Of a stretch of 64,000 nucleotides of DNA, positions 1-8,199 are shown in pieces. The stretch comes from Sutterella sp047777475 (GTDB lineage Bacteria; Pseudomonadota; Gammaproteobacteria; Burkholderiales; Burkholderiaceae_F), in the NCBI GenBank assembly GCA_047777475.1, contig JBKEET010000004.1, forward strand, positions 85,915-149,914, in the 5' to 3' direction. Every line of letters begins with the position of its first letter. The stretch's first letter is position 1. A program made the translations under genes and the position numbers. Under the pieces are notes generated by a model that made no database searches, had not been told where the DNA came from, and worked only from the letters and a program-made list of their open reading frames with translations.

Positions 1-512
1 ATGTCGCCGTTGCCTTCCTCGCCGACGGTGCCGACGAAAAGCAGGTCGCCCTCGGTCTCGATCTTCTGGTCGCGCAGGCAGCGCAGGATCTGCATCATCG
101 AGCGCAGGTTCGAGCAGTTGTCGCCGAGGCCGGGGCCGAAATACTCGCCGTCCTTCTCATGAACCGTGCAGTCCGTGCCTTCGGGGAAAACGGTGTCCAT
201 GTGCGCGCCGAGGGCGAGCACCGGCCCCTTGCCGCCGAGGCGGCCCGGGCGGCGCCCGACGACGTTGCCGATGGGGTCGATGACGACGTCCGTGAGGCCG
301 TACTCCTTCATGAGCCGCGCGATTTCCTTGGCGCGGACTTCCTCGTGGAACGTCGGCGAGGGGATTTCGCAGAGGCGGATCTGCTCGCTCTTGGCAAAGC
401 CGGCCTCGTCGGCGGCCTGCTTCATGGCAGCCTGCACCTTGGGCAGACGGAAGATTTTTTCAACCTTGGCGGCAATCGCTTCTGAAAGCGGCGGAACGGC
501 AGATTCACTCAT
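1..512 (-). CDS. M20-family metallopeptidase, C-terminus beyond window edge
   Basis: Reading leftward from an ATG at 512, about 170 codons run off the window edge, so the C-terminal part is missing. The visible part has the M20 zinc-peptidase signature in order: GAHMDT (a metal-ligand His and the following Asp), GPGLGDN (bridging Asp) and GEEGNGD (the catalytic-base and ligand glutamates). M20 enzymes are cytosolic di-zinc exopeptidases or amidohydrolases acting on short peptides or N-acyl amino acids; the substrate here cannot be read from the sequence. About 30 bp separate its start from the end of the AspT-like transporter gene upstream, so the two may be co-transcribed. It is not the same gene as the peptidase T at 34192, which has longer spacing between these motifs. 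Confidence 0.85.
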   Translation of the reverse strand, partial: MSESAVPPLSEAIAAKVEKIFRLPKVQAAMKQAADEAGFAKSEQIRLCEIPSPTFHEEVRAKEIARLMKEYGLTDVVIDPIGNVVGRRPGRLGGKGPVLALGAHMDTVFPEGTDCTVHEKDGEYFGPGLGDNCSNLRSMMQILRCLRDQKIETEGDLLFVGTVGEEGNGD

Positions 513-542
513 AACGTGTCCTCACTCGAAAAGGGCCCGGCG

Positions 543-2225
543 CTAGGGAGCGGCGTAGGGCCAGAGAAAAAACAGGATCAGCTGACCGGTCAGGATCCTC
601 AGCAGCAGCGAGAGCGGGTAGACCGTCGAGTAGGCGACGGCCGACGAGTTCTGGCGCGAGAGCGACGAGGCGTAGAGCAGCACCGGGGAATCGGTGGTCG
701 CGCCCGCGAGCAGGCCGAGAATGCTGTGGTAGTTGAGGCGGAAGAAGCGCCGTGCGGCGATGCCGACGGCAAGAACGGGAATGACGGTGATCAGCAGGCC
801 GAGCGCGACGTAGAGCAGGCCGTTGCCGTTGACCATCGCGTCGACGACGTCGGGGCCGGCCGCAATGCCGATGCTCGCGAGGAAGATCGTGATGCCGAAG
901 TCGCGCATCATGAGGTTCGCCGACTCGGTCGTGTAGGAAATGAGCTTCGCGAGGCTGCCGTAGCGCCCGATGAAGAGGGCGGCGATGAGCGCGCCGCCCG
1001 CCAGGCCGAGGCGCACCGTGCCGGGAAGCCCCGGGATGGGGATCGGAATGCTGCCGATCAGCATGCCGAGCGCGAGGCCGATGAAGATCGTGAAGGTGTT
1101 GGGGATGCTGAGCCGCGCGCTCTTGTTGCCGAGCTTCGCCTCGAGGCGCTGGATCGACGCTTCGGGGCCCGTGCAGACGATCTGGTCGCCCACCTGCAGG
1201 TGCATGTCCGCGTAAGGGAAGAGCGTCATGCCCGAGCGGATCACGCGGGTGACGTTGAGGCCTTCGTAAAGCTCGATGCGCAGGTCCTTGAGCGGCACGC
1301 CGTTGTAGCGGCTGCGGGTGATGAGGATCATGCGCGTGACAAAGGGCGAGTCCTCCCGGCCGAAAGTGACGTCGTCGCGCAGCCGGCCGAAAAAGGCGGC
1401 GATCGGCGCCTTGTGCTCGGGCGCGGCGACGATGCGCAGCACCTCGCCCGTGCGGATCACGGAATTGGCGTTGGGAGAGAGCTCCTTGCCGTCCGAGAGG
1501 AGCCGCGAGCAGACGAAGGGCCGCCCGATGATGCCGCGGATCTCGCCGAGCTTAAGGCCGTCGAAGGCCTTGTTGACCGTTTCGACGTTGAAGCTGATCG
1601 GCTCGTGGTAGAGCGCCCTTTCGCTGTTTTCCCATTCGCGGTCTTCCTGCGCGAGGTCAATGCGGAAGATCCGGCGGATCAGCTTGGCCGAGAGAATCGT
1701 GCCGAGGACGCCGAGCGGGTAGGCGCAGGCGTAGGCCACCGTGATGCTCTCGCCGCTGTAGTGCAGCATGTCGAGCATTTCCTGAGCGGCGCCGAGGCCC
1801 GGCGTGTTCGTGACGGCGCCGAAGTGCACGCCGAGCATCTGCGGCAGGGTGAGGCGTCCCTCGAGGAGGAAGAAGAGCGCCACGGTCACGATGATGCTGA
1901 GGAGCACGAGCACCGCGGTGAGCAGGTTGAGCAGAAGCCCTCCGCTCCTGAACGAGGAGAAAAAGGAGGGGCCCACCTGCAGGCCGACGAAATAGACGAA
2001 GAGCGCCAGGCCGAAGTCGCGCATGAAGTTGAGGATGGTCTCGGGCGCCGAGAAGCCGAGCCAGCCGAAGAGGATGCCGACGAAAAAGACGGCCGTGACG
2101 CCGAGGCTCACGCCCGCGATTTTGATGCGCCCGCACTGCGAGCCGAGCGCGATGACCAGGGCATAGACGAAAATCACGTGAGCGGCGGAGCCGGAACTCG
2201 TGAAAAGTGATGTCAGCCAGTCCAT
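543..2225 (-). CDS. AspT/YidE/YbjL-family antiporter with two TrkA-C domains
   Basis: This 560-residue protein has the architecture of the aspartate:alanine exchanger (AAE) family: an N-terminal membrane half (about residues 15-170), two central soluble TrkA-C/RCK-like regions (about 200-370, each with a GEVLRIVA- or GDQIVCTG-type strand motif), and a second membrane half (about 375-555). Both membrane halves contain the duplicated family pattern, with GLQVGP in the first and a matching FGI..FLASIGIAAGP stretch in the second. Characterised members exchange aspartate for alanine or export dicarboxylates such as succinate; the substrate here is unknown. The Shine-Dalgarno sequence before the ATG is weak. 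The M20 peptidase follows about 30 bp downstream, which hints at peptide or amino acid metabolism. Confidence 0.85.
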   Translation of the reverse strand: MDWLTSLFTSSGSAAHVIFVYALVIALGSQCGRIKIAGVSLGVTAVFFVGILFGWLGFSAPETILNFMRDFGLALFVYFVGLQVGPSFFSSFRSGGLLLNLLTAVLVLLSIIVTVALFFLLEGRLTLPQMLGVHFGAVTNTPGLGAAQEMLDMLHYSGESITVAYACAYPLGVLGTILSAKLIRRIFRIDLAQEDREWENSERALYHEPISFNVETVNKAFDGLKLGEIRGIIGRPFVCSRLLSDGKELSPNANSVIRTGEVLRIVAAPEHKAPIAAFFGRLRDDVTFGREDSPFVTRMILITRSRYNGVPLKDLRIELYEGLNVTRVIRSGMTLFPYADMHLQVGDQIVCTGPEASIQRLEAKLGNKSARLSIPNTFTIFIGLALGMLIGSIPIPIPGLPGTVRLGLAGGALIAALFIGRYGSLAKLISYTTESANLMMRDFGITIFLASIGIAAGPDVVDAMVNGNGLLYVALGLLITVIPVLAVGIAARRFFRLNYHSILGLLAGATTDSPVLLYASSLSRQNSSAVAYSTVYPLSLLLRILTGQLILFFLWPYAAP

Positions 2226-2589
2226 AGCGTTGAAAATCGAGAAAACAAAGGGCCTCTTATCTTAAGCGCACTCGGACTGTAAAGCAGGGCCGCGGGGCGC
2301 TCCACGTTAATTTCCCTGTGTCCGTCAGAAGTCTGCGGGTTAACCCTGAAGCTTTGGCAGAGCGAATCCGAAGATGCGCAGATGTAACGGGATTATTCAG
2401 CCGCCTCTGCGGTGAAGTGCTCAGACGAACTTTTTCGAATCTTTAAAACCCCTGAGGCACATGGGCGTTTGAGCAGAATAATGGCCGCGGTAAAGAGCTT
2501 CTATTTACAAATAGAAACACTTACAGGAATTTGTTACATCTGATTTCGGTGAGGGTATACCCTAATCGGCGGCCAGTGTATATACTACA
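2226..2589. promoter_or_regulatory. Non-coding region with likely divergent promoters
   Basis: No convincing gene is present here. The left part must hold the promoter of the minus-strand AspT-like transporter. On the plus strand, TTGTTA at 2531-2536 followed about 17 bp later by a TATA-containing stretch, and TATACT at 2581-2586, are plausible promoter elements for the candidate RNA that follows. A perfect 12-bp palindrome, AGGGTATACCCT, lies at 2552-2563 and could be an operator. These calls are by eye only. Confidence 0.35.
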
Positions 2590-2917
2590 AACCAAGTTGA
2601 ACGAGATGGTGTTTACCCTTAAGTAAACGCCTGATAGCTTCAATGGCCGTCAAATCTTTACTCCTTTGGGTTTGACGGCAGCCGGGCGAAAGCGGTCGTC
2701 TCTCCTCTCCGCGGAGCCCGGGTTTCGATTCCTTACGGAAGAGAAACAGCGCAGGAGCATTCCGCAGCAATGCGGACGGGCCGGTCACCCGCGCTTCTGT
2801 GTCGGGAGTCCGCTTTGGTCGAGCGGCTCCCGAATCCTCTTGAAGATTTCGGACTGGTCCTCTGAAATCTGATTTGGTTGGGAAACGGTCTGCGGCTTAC
2901 GCCGCGGACCGTTTTTT
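2590..2917 (+). ncRNA. Candidate structured non-coding RNA, unidentified
   Basis: This stretch has no credible ORF but a dense run of complementary arms. They are GTTTAC/GTAAAC at 2611-2628; CCGTCAAA/TTTGACGG at 2647-2678; CCGGGC/GCCCGG enclosing GCGG/CCGC at about 2681-2722; a long near-perfect hairpin TCGGGAG-t-CCGCT/AGCGG-c-TCCCGA at about 2804-2836; and AGATTTC/GAAATCT at 2843-2869. The series ends in a strong intrinsic terminator (2883-2917). A plausible promoter lies upstream. I looked for the conserved cores of RNase P RNA, tmRNA, SRP RNA and common riboswitches and did not find them. 6S RNA cannot be excluded by eye. No plus-strand gene follows, so a free-standing RNA is more likely than a leader. 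Confidence 0.4.
2883..2917 (+). terminator. Intrinsic terminator of the candidate RNA
   Basis: ACGGTC-t-GCGGC and GCCGC-GGACCGT form a long GC-rich stem around a TTAC loop, followed by seven T residues. It reads on the plus strand, away from the racemase gene, so it implies a plus-strand transcript from the region upstream. Confidence 0.8.
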
Positions 2918-2935
2918 TCCCCTCCGCGCAAGCAA

Positions 2936-2976
2936 AAGGCGCCGGAACCCCTCATCGGGTCCCGGCGCTTTTTTCA
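2936..2976. terminator. Bidirectional intrinsic terminator
   Basis: GCGCCGG-aaccc and gggt-CCCGGCGC form a hairpin with TTTTTT on the plus side and AAAA on the other side, so it can also stop minus-strand transcripts from the racemase gene that ends at 2996. Confidence 0.75.
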
Positions 2977-2995
2977 TGGACGCTTCAGGGGCGGG

Positions 2996-4384
2996 TCAGC
3001 GGATGCCGCCGCGCTCTTCGTCGGCCTTGAGGGCCATGCGCACGATCTTGCGCGCGAGCGCAGAGGTCGGGTCCACCACCGTGACGTTCTGCCCGGCCAC
3101 CGGGAACGCGTCGCTCTCGTCGAGGATGAGCGGCAGCTCCGTGCAGCCGAGGATGAGGCAGTTGCAGCCGTAGGTCTTGACGAGGTACTCGGCGCCGCTC
3201 ATCAGGTCGTCGCGGCACACGCCGTCGGTGAAGCCCGCCTTGGCGCCGCGCGGGCCGTAAATGGCGGCCATCACGCGCTTCTGGTGCTCGTCGTCGGGCA
3301 CGAACATCGGCAGGCCCATCGCTTCGGCCTTCTTCGAGTAGATGCCCGTGCGGACCGTGCCGGTCGTCGCGAGCAGGCCGATGCGCGCCTTGCTGCCGAG
3401 CTTGGCCTGAATTTCCTCAAGGGCCGCCTGCTGCATGTTCACGAACGGAATGCGGATGTGGCGCTCGAGGTAGGGCAGGAAGGCGTGCGCCGTGTTGCAG
3501 GGCACGATGATCGCGTCGCACTCGTCCTCTTCGAGGCGCTTGGCGCAGGCATAAAGCGCGAGCGTCGGGTCGGGGCCGCCCTCAAGGAGCGCGGCCGTGC
3601 GGTCCGCAATCTGCGGGTTCTGCTCGATGACGACCTTGATGTGCTCCTGGTCGGTCTTGGCAGGCGTGGCGCGGGTGACCTTGTCGTAGAGGTCGACGGT
3701 TGCCGCCGGCCCGAGGCCGCCGATCATGCCGATCTTGAAGCCGCGCGGAACGCGCTTGGGCGGGTCGGCCATCAGCGCATCACACGCAAGCGAGAACACA
3801 TCGACGACGGGGTAGCCGCGGCAGATCAGCTCCGGGGCGGCGCCGGCCTCACGCCCGCAGCAGGGCAGCAGGATCTCGGCGCCCTTGCCGAGCAGCAGCT
3901 CGCACTCGCGCGAGGCCGCTTCGGGATCGTCCGTGCGCGCGTCTTCGGTGCCCGAGCCTTCGATGATCTCAAAGCCGGGGAGCGAGGCGCGGATGAAATC
4001 GGCCGGGACGGCAAAGCCGAGCATGCCGACCTTTTTCTTGCCGCTCGCGCGCACGGCATCGAACGCACCCGTGTAGAGCGAAAACACCGGGACGGAGAGT
4101 TCGGCCTGCACTTCGGTGCGGAAGGCCTCGCTCGCGATGTTGGAAAGAAGGACCGCATCGGCGCCGCGGCGCTGCAGGTTCCTCGCGGCGTCGAGGGACG
4201 CGATCTTCATGTCGCGCAGCTTCGTCGTCTCGTCGGCGGCGTCGCGGCGCAGCTCCGTGCCGTCCTCGAGCAGGTCGACCGTGCGCTTGTGCTCCGCGGC
4301 GGCGCGGAAAAGCGCGGCCTTGATGTAGGGAGCGACAACGCCGTTGATGCCGGATGCCAGTCCGATCTTCAGAATGTCGGTCAT
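2996..4384 (-). CDS. Tandem Asp/Glu racemase-like fusion protein
   Basis: The ATG at 4384 is preceded by GAGGAGA at good spacing, so the longer open frame is not used; the product is about 462 residues. The C-terminal half (from about residue 235, starting KIGMIGGLGPAAT) is a complete aspartate racemase-like domain of the YgeA type, with both catalytic-cysteine motifs, VPCNTAH and LGCTELPL. The N-terminal half has the same fold pattern (KIGLASGINGVVAP, then GADAVLLSNIASEAF, then LLPCCGREAG), but SNIAS replaces the first Cys motif, so it looks degenerate or repurposed. Family members are usually a single domain of about 230 residues. The likely role is racemisation of aspartate or another amino acid. 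It forms its own transcription unit. Confidence 0.8.
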   Translation of the reverse strand: MTDILKIGLASGINGVVAPYIKAALFRAAAEHKRTVDLLEDGTELRRDAADETTKLRDMKIASLDAARNLQRRGADAVLLSNIASEAFRTEVQAELSVPVFSLYTGAFDAVRASGKKKVGMLGFAVPADFIRASLPGFEIIEGSGTEDARTDDPEAASRECELLLGKGAEILLPCCGREAGAAPELICRGYPVVDVFSLACDALMADPPKRVPRGFKIGMIGGLGPAATVDLYDKVTRATPAKTDQEHIKVVIEQNPQIADRTAALLEGGPDPTLALYACAKRLEEDECDAIIVPCNTAHAFLPYLERHIRIPFVNMQQAALEEIQAKLGSKARIGLLATTGTVRTGIYSKKAEAMGLPMFVPDDEHQKRVMAAIYGPRGAKAGFTDGVCRDDLMSGAEYLVKTYGCNCLILGCTELPLILDESDAFPVAGQNVTVVDPTSALARKIVRMALKADEERGGIR

Positions 4385-4479
4385 TTTGTGATGTCTCCTC
4401 GTTTGGCAAAGCAGACGGAGCGCAGGCCCGCGCTCCGGCGAGAAACAACATAATAAACCCAAATGCGGGGAATTGCAAA

Positions 4480-4513
4480 GAAAAAGCGCTTCCGCTCAAA
4501 GAACGGAAGCGCC
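4480..4513 (-). terminator. Intrinsic terminator of fhs
   Basis: On the minus strand GGCGCTTCCG and CGGAAGCGC form a stem around a nine-base loop, followed by TTTTTC. It lies about 30 bp past the fhs stop codon. Confidence 0.85.
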
Positions 4514-4544
4514 TTGACTCAGCGGGAAATCCCGTCAGGGGCGG

Positions 4545-6188
4545 TTAAGCCAGGCCCGTGATGCGGCCGTCGACGACGTCGATTTGGAGCGCGGCGGGCT
4601 TCTTCGGCAGGCCCGGCATGCGCAGGATCGAGCCCGTGGTGACGACCACGAAGCCCGCGCCGGCGTTGAGGATCAGGCGCTGCACGGGGACCGTGAAGCC
4701 CTTGGGCGCGCCGAGCACCTTCGGGTCGGCGGTGAGCGAAAGCGGCGTCTTGGCGATGCACACCGGCAGGCGGTCGAAGCCGAGCTCCTGGATGCGCTTG
4801 AGGTCCTTGAGCGCCGCGGCCGAGTATTCGACCTTGCCCGCGCCGTAGACGTTGCGGCAGATGAGGTCGACCTTCTCGGTGAGCGGCGCGTCGAGCTCGT
4901 AGGCGTAGTGCAGGGGCTTCGGATCGGCGGCCGCCTCGATGACGAGGCGGGCGACCTCGAGGGCGCCCTTGCCGCCCTGCGCGAAGCCGTCGCTCACGCC
5001 GCAGCGCACGCCGAGCTCGGCGCAGCGCTTGCGGATGATCTGGATTTCCTCTTCGGTGTCGGAGCCGAAGTGGTTGATCGAAACCACGATGTTGGGCCCG
5101 AAGTTCTTGAGGTTCGCCACGTGGGCGTCAAGGTTGCAGAGGCCTTTCCTGAGCGCTTCGGGGTTGGGCTTGCCGATGTCGGGAAGCGGCACGCCGCCGT
5201 GCCACTTCAGGGCCTTCGTGGAGGTGACGAGCACGACCGCGGCGGGCTTGAGGCCGGCGACGCGGCACTTGATGTCGTAGAACTTCTCGGCGCCGAGTTC
5301 GGAACCGAAGCCTGCCTCCGTGATGGCGTATTCGCCGAGCTTCAGGGCGGCCCTCGTGGCGGCGATCGAGTTGCAGCCGTGCGCGATGTTCGCGAATGGG
5401 CCGCCGTGGATGAAGGCGAGGTTGCCTTCGATCGACTGCACGAGGTTGGGCTTCATGGCGTCCTTGAGCAGCGCGAGCAGCGCGCCCGTGACGCCGAGGT
5501 CCTTGACGGTCACCGGCGTGCCGTCGCGGCGCAGGCCGACGACGATGCGGTCGATGCGCGCGCGGAGGTCTTCCATGCCGTCGGCGAGGCAGAGGATGGC
5601 CATCAGTTCGGAGGCGGCCGTGATGTCAAAGCCCGTTTCGGCCGGGATGCCGTTGGCCGGGCCGCCGAGGCCGGTGACGATGCAGCGCAGCACGCGGTCG
5701 TTGACGTCCATGACGCGGCGCCAGAAGACTTCCTTCATGTCGATCTGGCCCTGGTGGCGGGCATTGTCGATGATGGCCGCGAGCAGGTTGTTCGCCGAGG
5801 TGATGGCGTGGAAGTCGCCGGTGAAGTGCAGGTTGATCGCTTCCATCGGGAGCACCTGCGAGTAGCCGCCGCCGGCGGCGCCGCCCTTCATGCCGAAGAC
5901 CGGCCCGAGAGAAGGCTCGCGAAGCGCGAGCACGGCCTTCTTGCCGAGCTGCTTCAGGGCCTGGGCGACGGCGATCGACGTCGTCGTCTTGCCCGAGCCG
6001 GCGGGCATGCCCGACGTGGCGGTCACCAGGACCAGGCGGCCCGTTTCCTTGCGGGAGGGATCGAGCGTCACCTTGGCCTTGTCGCGGCCGTAGGGCTCGA
6101 ACTCGGCGTCGGTGAGGCCGGCGCTGTGGGCAAGCTCGTCGATCGGGATGAGCTTGGTTGCCTGGGCAATTTCAATATCGGACAGCAT
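4545..6188 (-). CDS. fhs: Formate-tetrahydrofolate ligase
   Basis: This 547-residue protein matches the usual 550-560 residue length of formyltetrahydrofolate synthetase, which makes 10-formyl-THF from formate, ATP and tetrahydrofolate in the cytosol. The P-loop region reads TSGMPAGSGKTTT, a variant of the family's T.. .GEGKTT loop. It is followed by the conserved LREPSLGPVFGMKGGAAGGG block and the LHFTGDFHAI block. Downstream family motifs such as GGPFANIAHGCNS and TEAGFGSELGAEKF are intact. The ATG at 6188 has GGAGTACCT in front of it. The gene stands alone with its own terminator. In a fermenting or formate-using anaerobe it feeds one-carbon units into purine and serine/glycine metabolism. 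Confidence 0.96.
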   Translation of the reverse strand: MLSDIEIAQATKLIPIDELAHSAGLTDAEFEPYGRDKAKVTLDPSRKETGRLVLVTATSGMPAGSGKTTTSIAVAQALKQLGKKAVLALREPSLGPVFGMKGGAAGGGYSQVLPMEAINLHFTGDFHAITSANNLLAAIIDNARHQGQIDMKEVFWRRVMDVNDRVLRCIVTGLGGPANGIPAETGFDITAASELMAILCLADGMEDLRARIDRIVVGLRRDGTPVTVKDLGVTGALLALLKDAMKPNLVQSIEGNLAFIHGGPFANIAHGCNSIAATRAALKLGEYAITEAGFGSELGAEKFYDIKCRVAGLKPAAVVLVTSTKALKWHGGVPLPDIGKPNPEALRKGLCNLDAHVANLKNFGPNIVVSINHFGSDTEEEIQIIRKRCAELGVRCGVSDGFAQGGKGALEVARLVIEAAADPKPLHYAYELDAPLTEKVDLICRNVYGAGKVEYSAAALKDLKRIQELGFDRLPVCIAKTPLSLTADPKVLGAPKGFTVPVQRLILNAGAGFVVVTTGSILRMPGLPKKPAALQIDVVDGRITGLA

Positions 6189-6348
6189 AGGTACTCCGAA
6201 AAAAAAGATAAAAGGGAAAGGGGAAAAAGAGCGGAAAACCTGACGTCTGCGGCGGCCGGAGCAGGGCGGCTCCGAAAGACATTCTTAAAGTATCGCCCAT
6301 CGCGGCCCCGGGTTCAATGAGCCGAAAGGATAGGATGCCGCAGCATAC

Positions 6349-6377
6349 GAAAAAGCCCCGGCCGGGCCGAGGCTTTT
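6349..6377 (-). terminator. Intrinsic terminator of the FixJ-type regulator gene
   Basis: AAAAAGCC-c-CGGC and GCCG-a-GGCTTTTT form a short GC stem with A and T runs on both sides. It lies just past the regulator stop codon on the minus strand and may also act on plus-strand transcripts. Confidence 0.75.
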
Positions 6378-6393
6378 TCTTGGACGGAACGGA

Positions 6394-7023
6394 TCAGAGC
6401 GGATCGCCGGAGCGCAGCAGCAGCCTCGCGATCTCGGCCGCGTTGTGCAGGTCGAGCTTGCGGTAGGCGGAGCCGCGGTGCACCTGCACGGTCTTTTCGG
6501 AAATGCCGAACTCGCGGGCGACTTCCTTGTTGGAATAGCCCTGCGCGACCATGCGGATCACTTCGCGCTCGCGCTGCGTGAGCTGCTCGAGGCGGGAACG
6601 GAAGTCCGCCACCTCGGCGTTGTTGCGGCGCTGCGTGAGGTTGTTCGAAACGGCGTTCTCGATGGCCGTGAGCAGGCGCTGGTCGTCGACCGGCTTCTGC
6701 AGGAAGTCAACGGCTCCCTGCTTGAGCGTGCTGACGGCCATGTCGATGTCGCCGTGTCCGGAAATGAAGATGATCGGCAGGTCGCAGCCGACGTCGCGCA
6801 GCTTGAGCTGCAGCTCAAGGCCCGACATGTGCGGCATGCGCACGTCGAGAAGCAGGCAGCCCGGGCGGACAAAATCATTGGAGGACAGGTAGGTGATCGC
6901 ATCGGGGTAGGTGACGACGTCCCAGCCCTCGCCTTCGATCAGGAAAGCCCAGGAATGGCGCATGGCATCATCGTCATCAATGACACGGATCAGCGGCTTG
7001 TCTTGCTTGGCGGGATCAATCAC
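6394..7023 (-). CDS. FixJ/TodT-family response regulator
   Basis: The protein has an N-terminal receiver domain (RVIDDDD acid pocket, phospho-acceptor Asp in LLLDVRMP at about residue 60, SGHGD, and Lys in QKPVDD) and a C-terminal LuxR-type helix-turn-helix (LTQREREVIRMVAQGYSNKEVAREFGIS). I choose the GTG at 7023 because AGGA lies at good spacing; the open frame goes back to a TTG at 7041 without a clear ribosome site. Members of this family activate sigma-70 promoters after phosphorylation by a partner kinase. No histidine kinase lies beside it, so its signal cannot be inferred from context. Confidence 0.9.
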   Translation of the reverse strand: MIDPAKQDKPLIRVIDDDDAMRHSWAFLIEGEGWDVVTYPDAITYLSSNDFVRPGCLLLDVRMPHMSGLELQLKLRDVGCDLPIIFISGHGDIDMAVSTLKQGAVDFLQKPVDDQRLLTAIENAVSNNLTQRRNNAEVADFRSRLEQLTQREREVIRMVAQGYSNKEVAREFGISEKTVQVHRGSAYRKLDLHNAAEIARLLLRSGDPL

Positions 7024-7221
7024 GGTAAGTCCTGTTTTCAAAAGAGGAAACGGTGCTCGGCAGCTGCCCGGAGGGCGCCGCTTGAGGCGGAATCTCCGCA
7101 GGCTGCGAAGCGGAATAATGCATACAGCATTCTATACGCAGCGCGCTTCGAGGGTAAAGAATTCGGGGCACTCTGAGCACAATCGCGTAGATTCGACCCA
7201 AAGCGGCCAGGCTTTGGTAGT

Positions 7222-7773
7222 ATGCGGCTCATGATGGCAAAGGAAACGTCCGACAGACAGCTTTTTCGCTCCGGCCCGCTCGCAAGGCGGGCCGCCGCCG
7301 CACTGTGCGCGGCCGCGGCCCTGCTCGCTTCGGGCTGCGCATCGGCGCCCGCCGGGCACGCGCCCGCGGAAAGCATTCCGGCCGACGCCATGCGCCGGCC
7401 GGTCGACATGACGACCGTCTGTCTCATCAACGCCGGCAACGTGAAAAGCGAAGCGCTCCGCGACGCGCTCTCGGAAGGCATCAGAACGTTCGGCGCCGTG
7501 CCGCGCGAGCTGGCCTCCGGCGAAGGGCCGCAGAGCTGCTCCTTTGTGCTCGCCTATGAGGTCAAGACCGAGGGCGAGCATTTCCGCTACATCCTCTTTC
7601 AAACCTTTGAAAACGCCATCCCACGCCTTGAGGCCCGCGGAACGCCCGAAGACGGACCCTTCCTGAGCTTCGACGACGTCTCTGACTACACCGTGCGCAT
7701 CCTGAGCTCGAGCGCCGCGCGCATCAAGAAGCGCGGCGGCACCGTGATTCAGCAGGTCGCGGCAAAGCAATAG
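7222..7773 (+). CDS. Putative lipoprotein of unknown function
   Basis: The N-terminus has a charged stretch, a hydrophobic alanine-rich segment and a lipobox LLASGC (Cys at about residue 39), so the protein is probably exported and lipid-anchored. The mature part of about 145 residues (two central cysteines, mixed alpha/beta pattern, basic C-terminus) matches no family I recognise. Several in-frame ATGs lie close together at the start, none with a clear Shine-Dalgarno, so the exact start is uncertain. It is divergent from the FixJ-type regulator, sharing about 200 bp of upstream DNA, and its end overlaps by 25 bp with the convergent gene at 7749. Confidence 0.6.
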   Translation: MRLMMAKETSDRQLFRSGPLARRAAAALCAAAALLASGCASAPAGHAPAESIPADAMRRPVDMTTVCLINAGNVKSEALRDALSEGIRTFGAVPRELASGEGPQSCSFVLAYEVKTEGEHFRYILFQTFENAIPRLEARGTPEDGPFLSFDDVSDYTVRILSSSAARIKKRGGTVIQQVAAKQ

Positions 7774-8195
7774 AACCTGACGACGCGCGGCTCTTCCTTG
7801 CAGGCGAAAAGCGCCTTGGCGCGCTCGTCCTTCAGATCCTTGCCGTAATAGTGCTCGAGGATGCGCCTTGCGTCCGCGCGGCCCCGCGCCTGCTGCTCGT
7901 CGGAGATGAGGCGGTGCAGGTAGTGCGCGACGTCGGCCTTGGCGTCGTAATCCTGATCGGCTTCTTCAAACAGCGTGTCGATGGCGAGCGAGGCCATGAC
8001 GCTGTCCGGTATGCCGGAGCGCTTGGCCGCTTCGCGCAGCTCCGCGGCGCATTCGCGGCTCACGCCGCTTTTCTCGAGGCCCCTGACGCTCTGCGGGAAA
8101 TTGGTTTTCTCGAGCGTGCTGTACGCCTGCATGATGTTGACCAGCTTGGAGGGGAACAGGCCGCGCAGGGCGGCATCTAAACAAGATTCAGACAT
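7749..8195 (-). CDS. Hypothetical protein, soluble, about 148 residues
   Basis: The ATG at 8195 has GGAG about seven bases upstream. The product looks soluble and largely helical, with an acidic middle (FEEADQDYDAKADVAHYL) and four cysteines, one at position 5, one in the middle and two near the C-terminus (LFACKEE, FYCFAATC). I recognise no family. The 3' end overlaps the convergent lipoprotein gene by 25 bp; both frames keep normal codon bias up to the overlap, so I keep both genes. Confidence 0.55.
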   Translation of the reverse strand: MSESCLDAALRGLFPSKLVNIMQAYSTLEKTNFPQSVRGLEKSGVSRECAAELREAAKRSGIPDSVMASLAIDTLFEEADQDYDAKADVAHYLHRLISDEQQARGRADARRILEHYYGKDLKDERAKALFACKEEPRVVRFYCFAATC

Positions 8196-8199
8196 CACT

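Noticed and set aside
516..2210. 564-codon plus-strand open frame opposite the AspT-like transporter
   Set aside because: It is an Arg/Glu/Asp-rich shadow of a well-supported membrane protein gene; high-GC codon bias leaves the opposite strand open. The same holds for the long frames opposite the fez-like ATPase (9182-11800), copA (14039-16672), napA (21246-24176), the Zn/Cd/Pb ATPase (28260-30731) and ccmF (58022-60676).
2666..2872. 68-codon ORF inside the candidate RNA
   Set aside because: No ribosome site, no recognisable domain, and it runs through the stem-loop arms.
2590..2917. RNase P RNA, tmRNA or a tRNA
   Set aside because: I found no RNase P core sequences, no tmRNA tag frame or acceptor end, and the tRNA-like GGGTTTCGATTCC has no cloverleaf around it.
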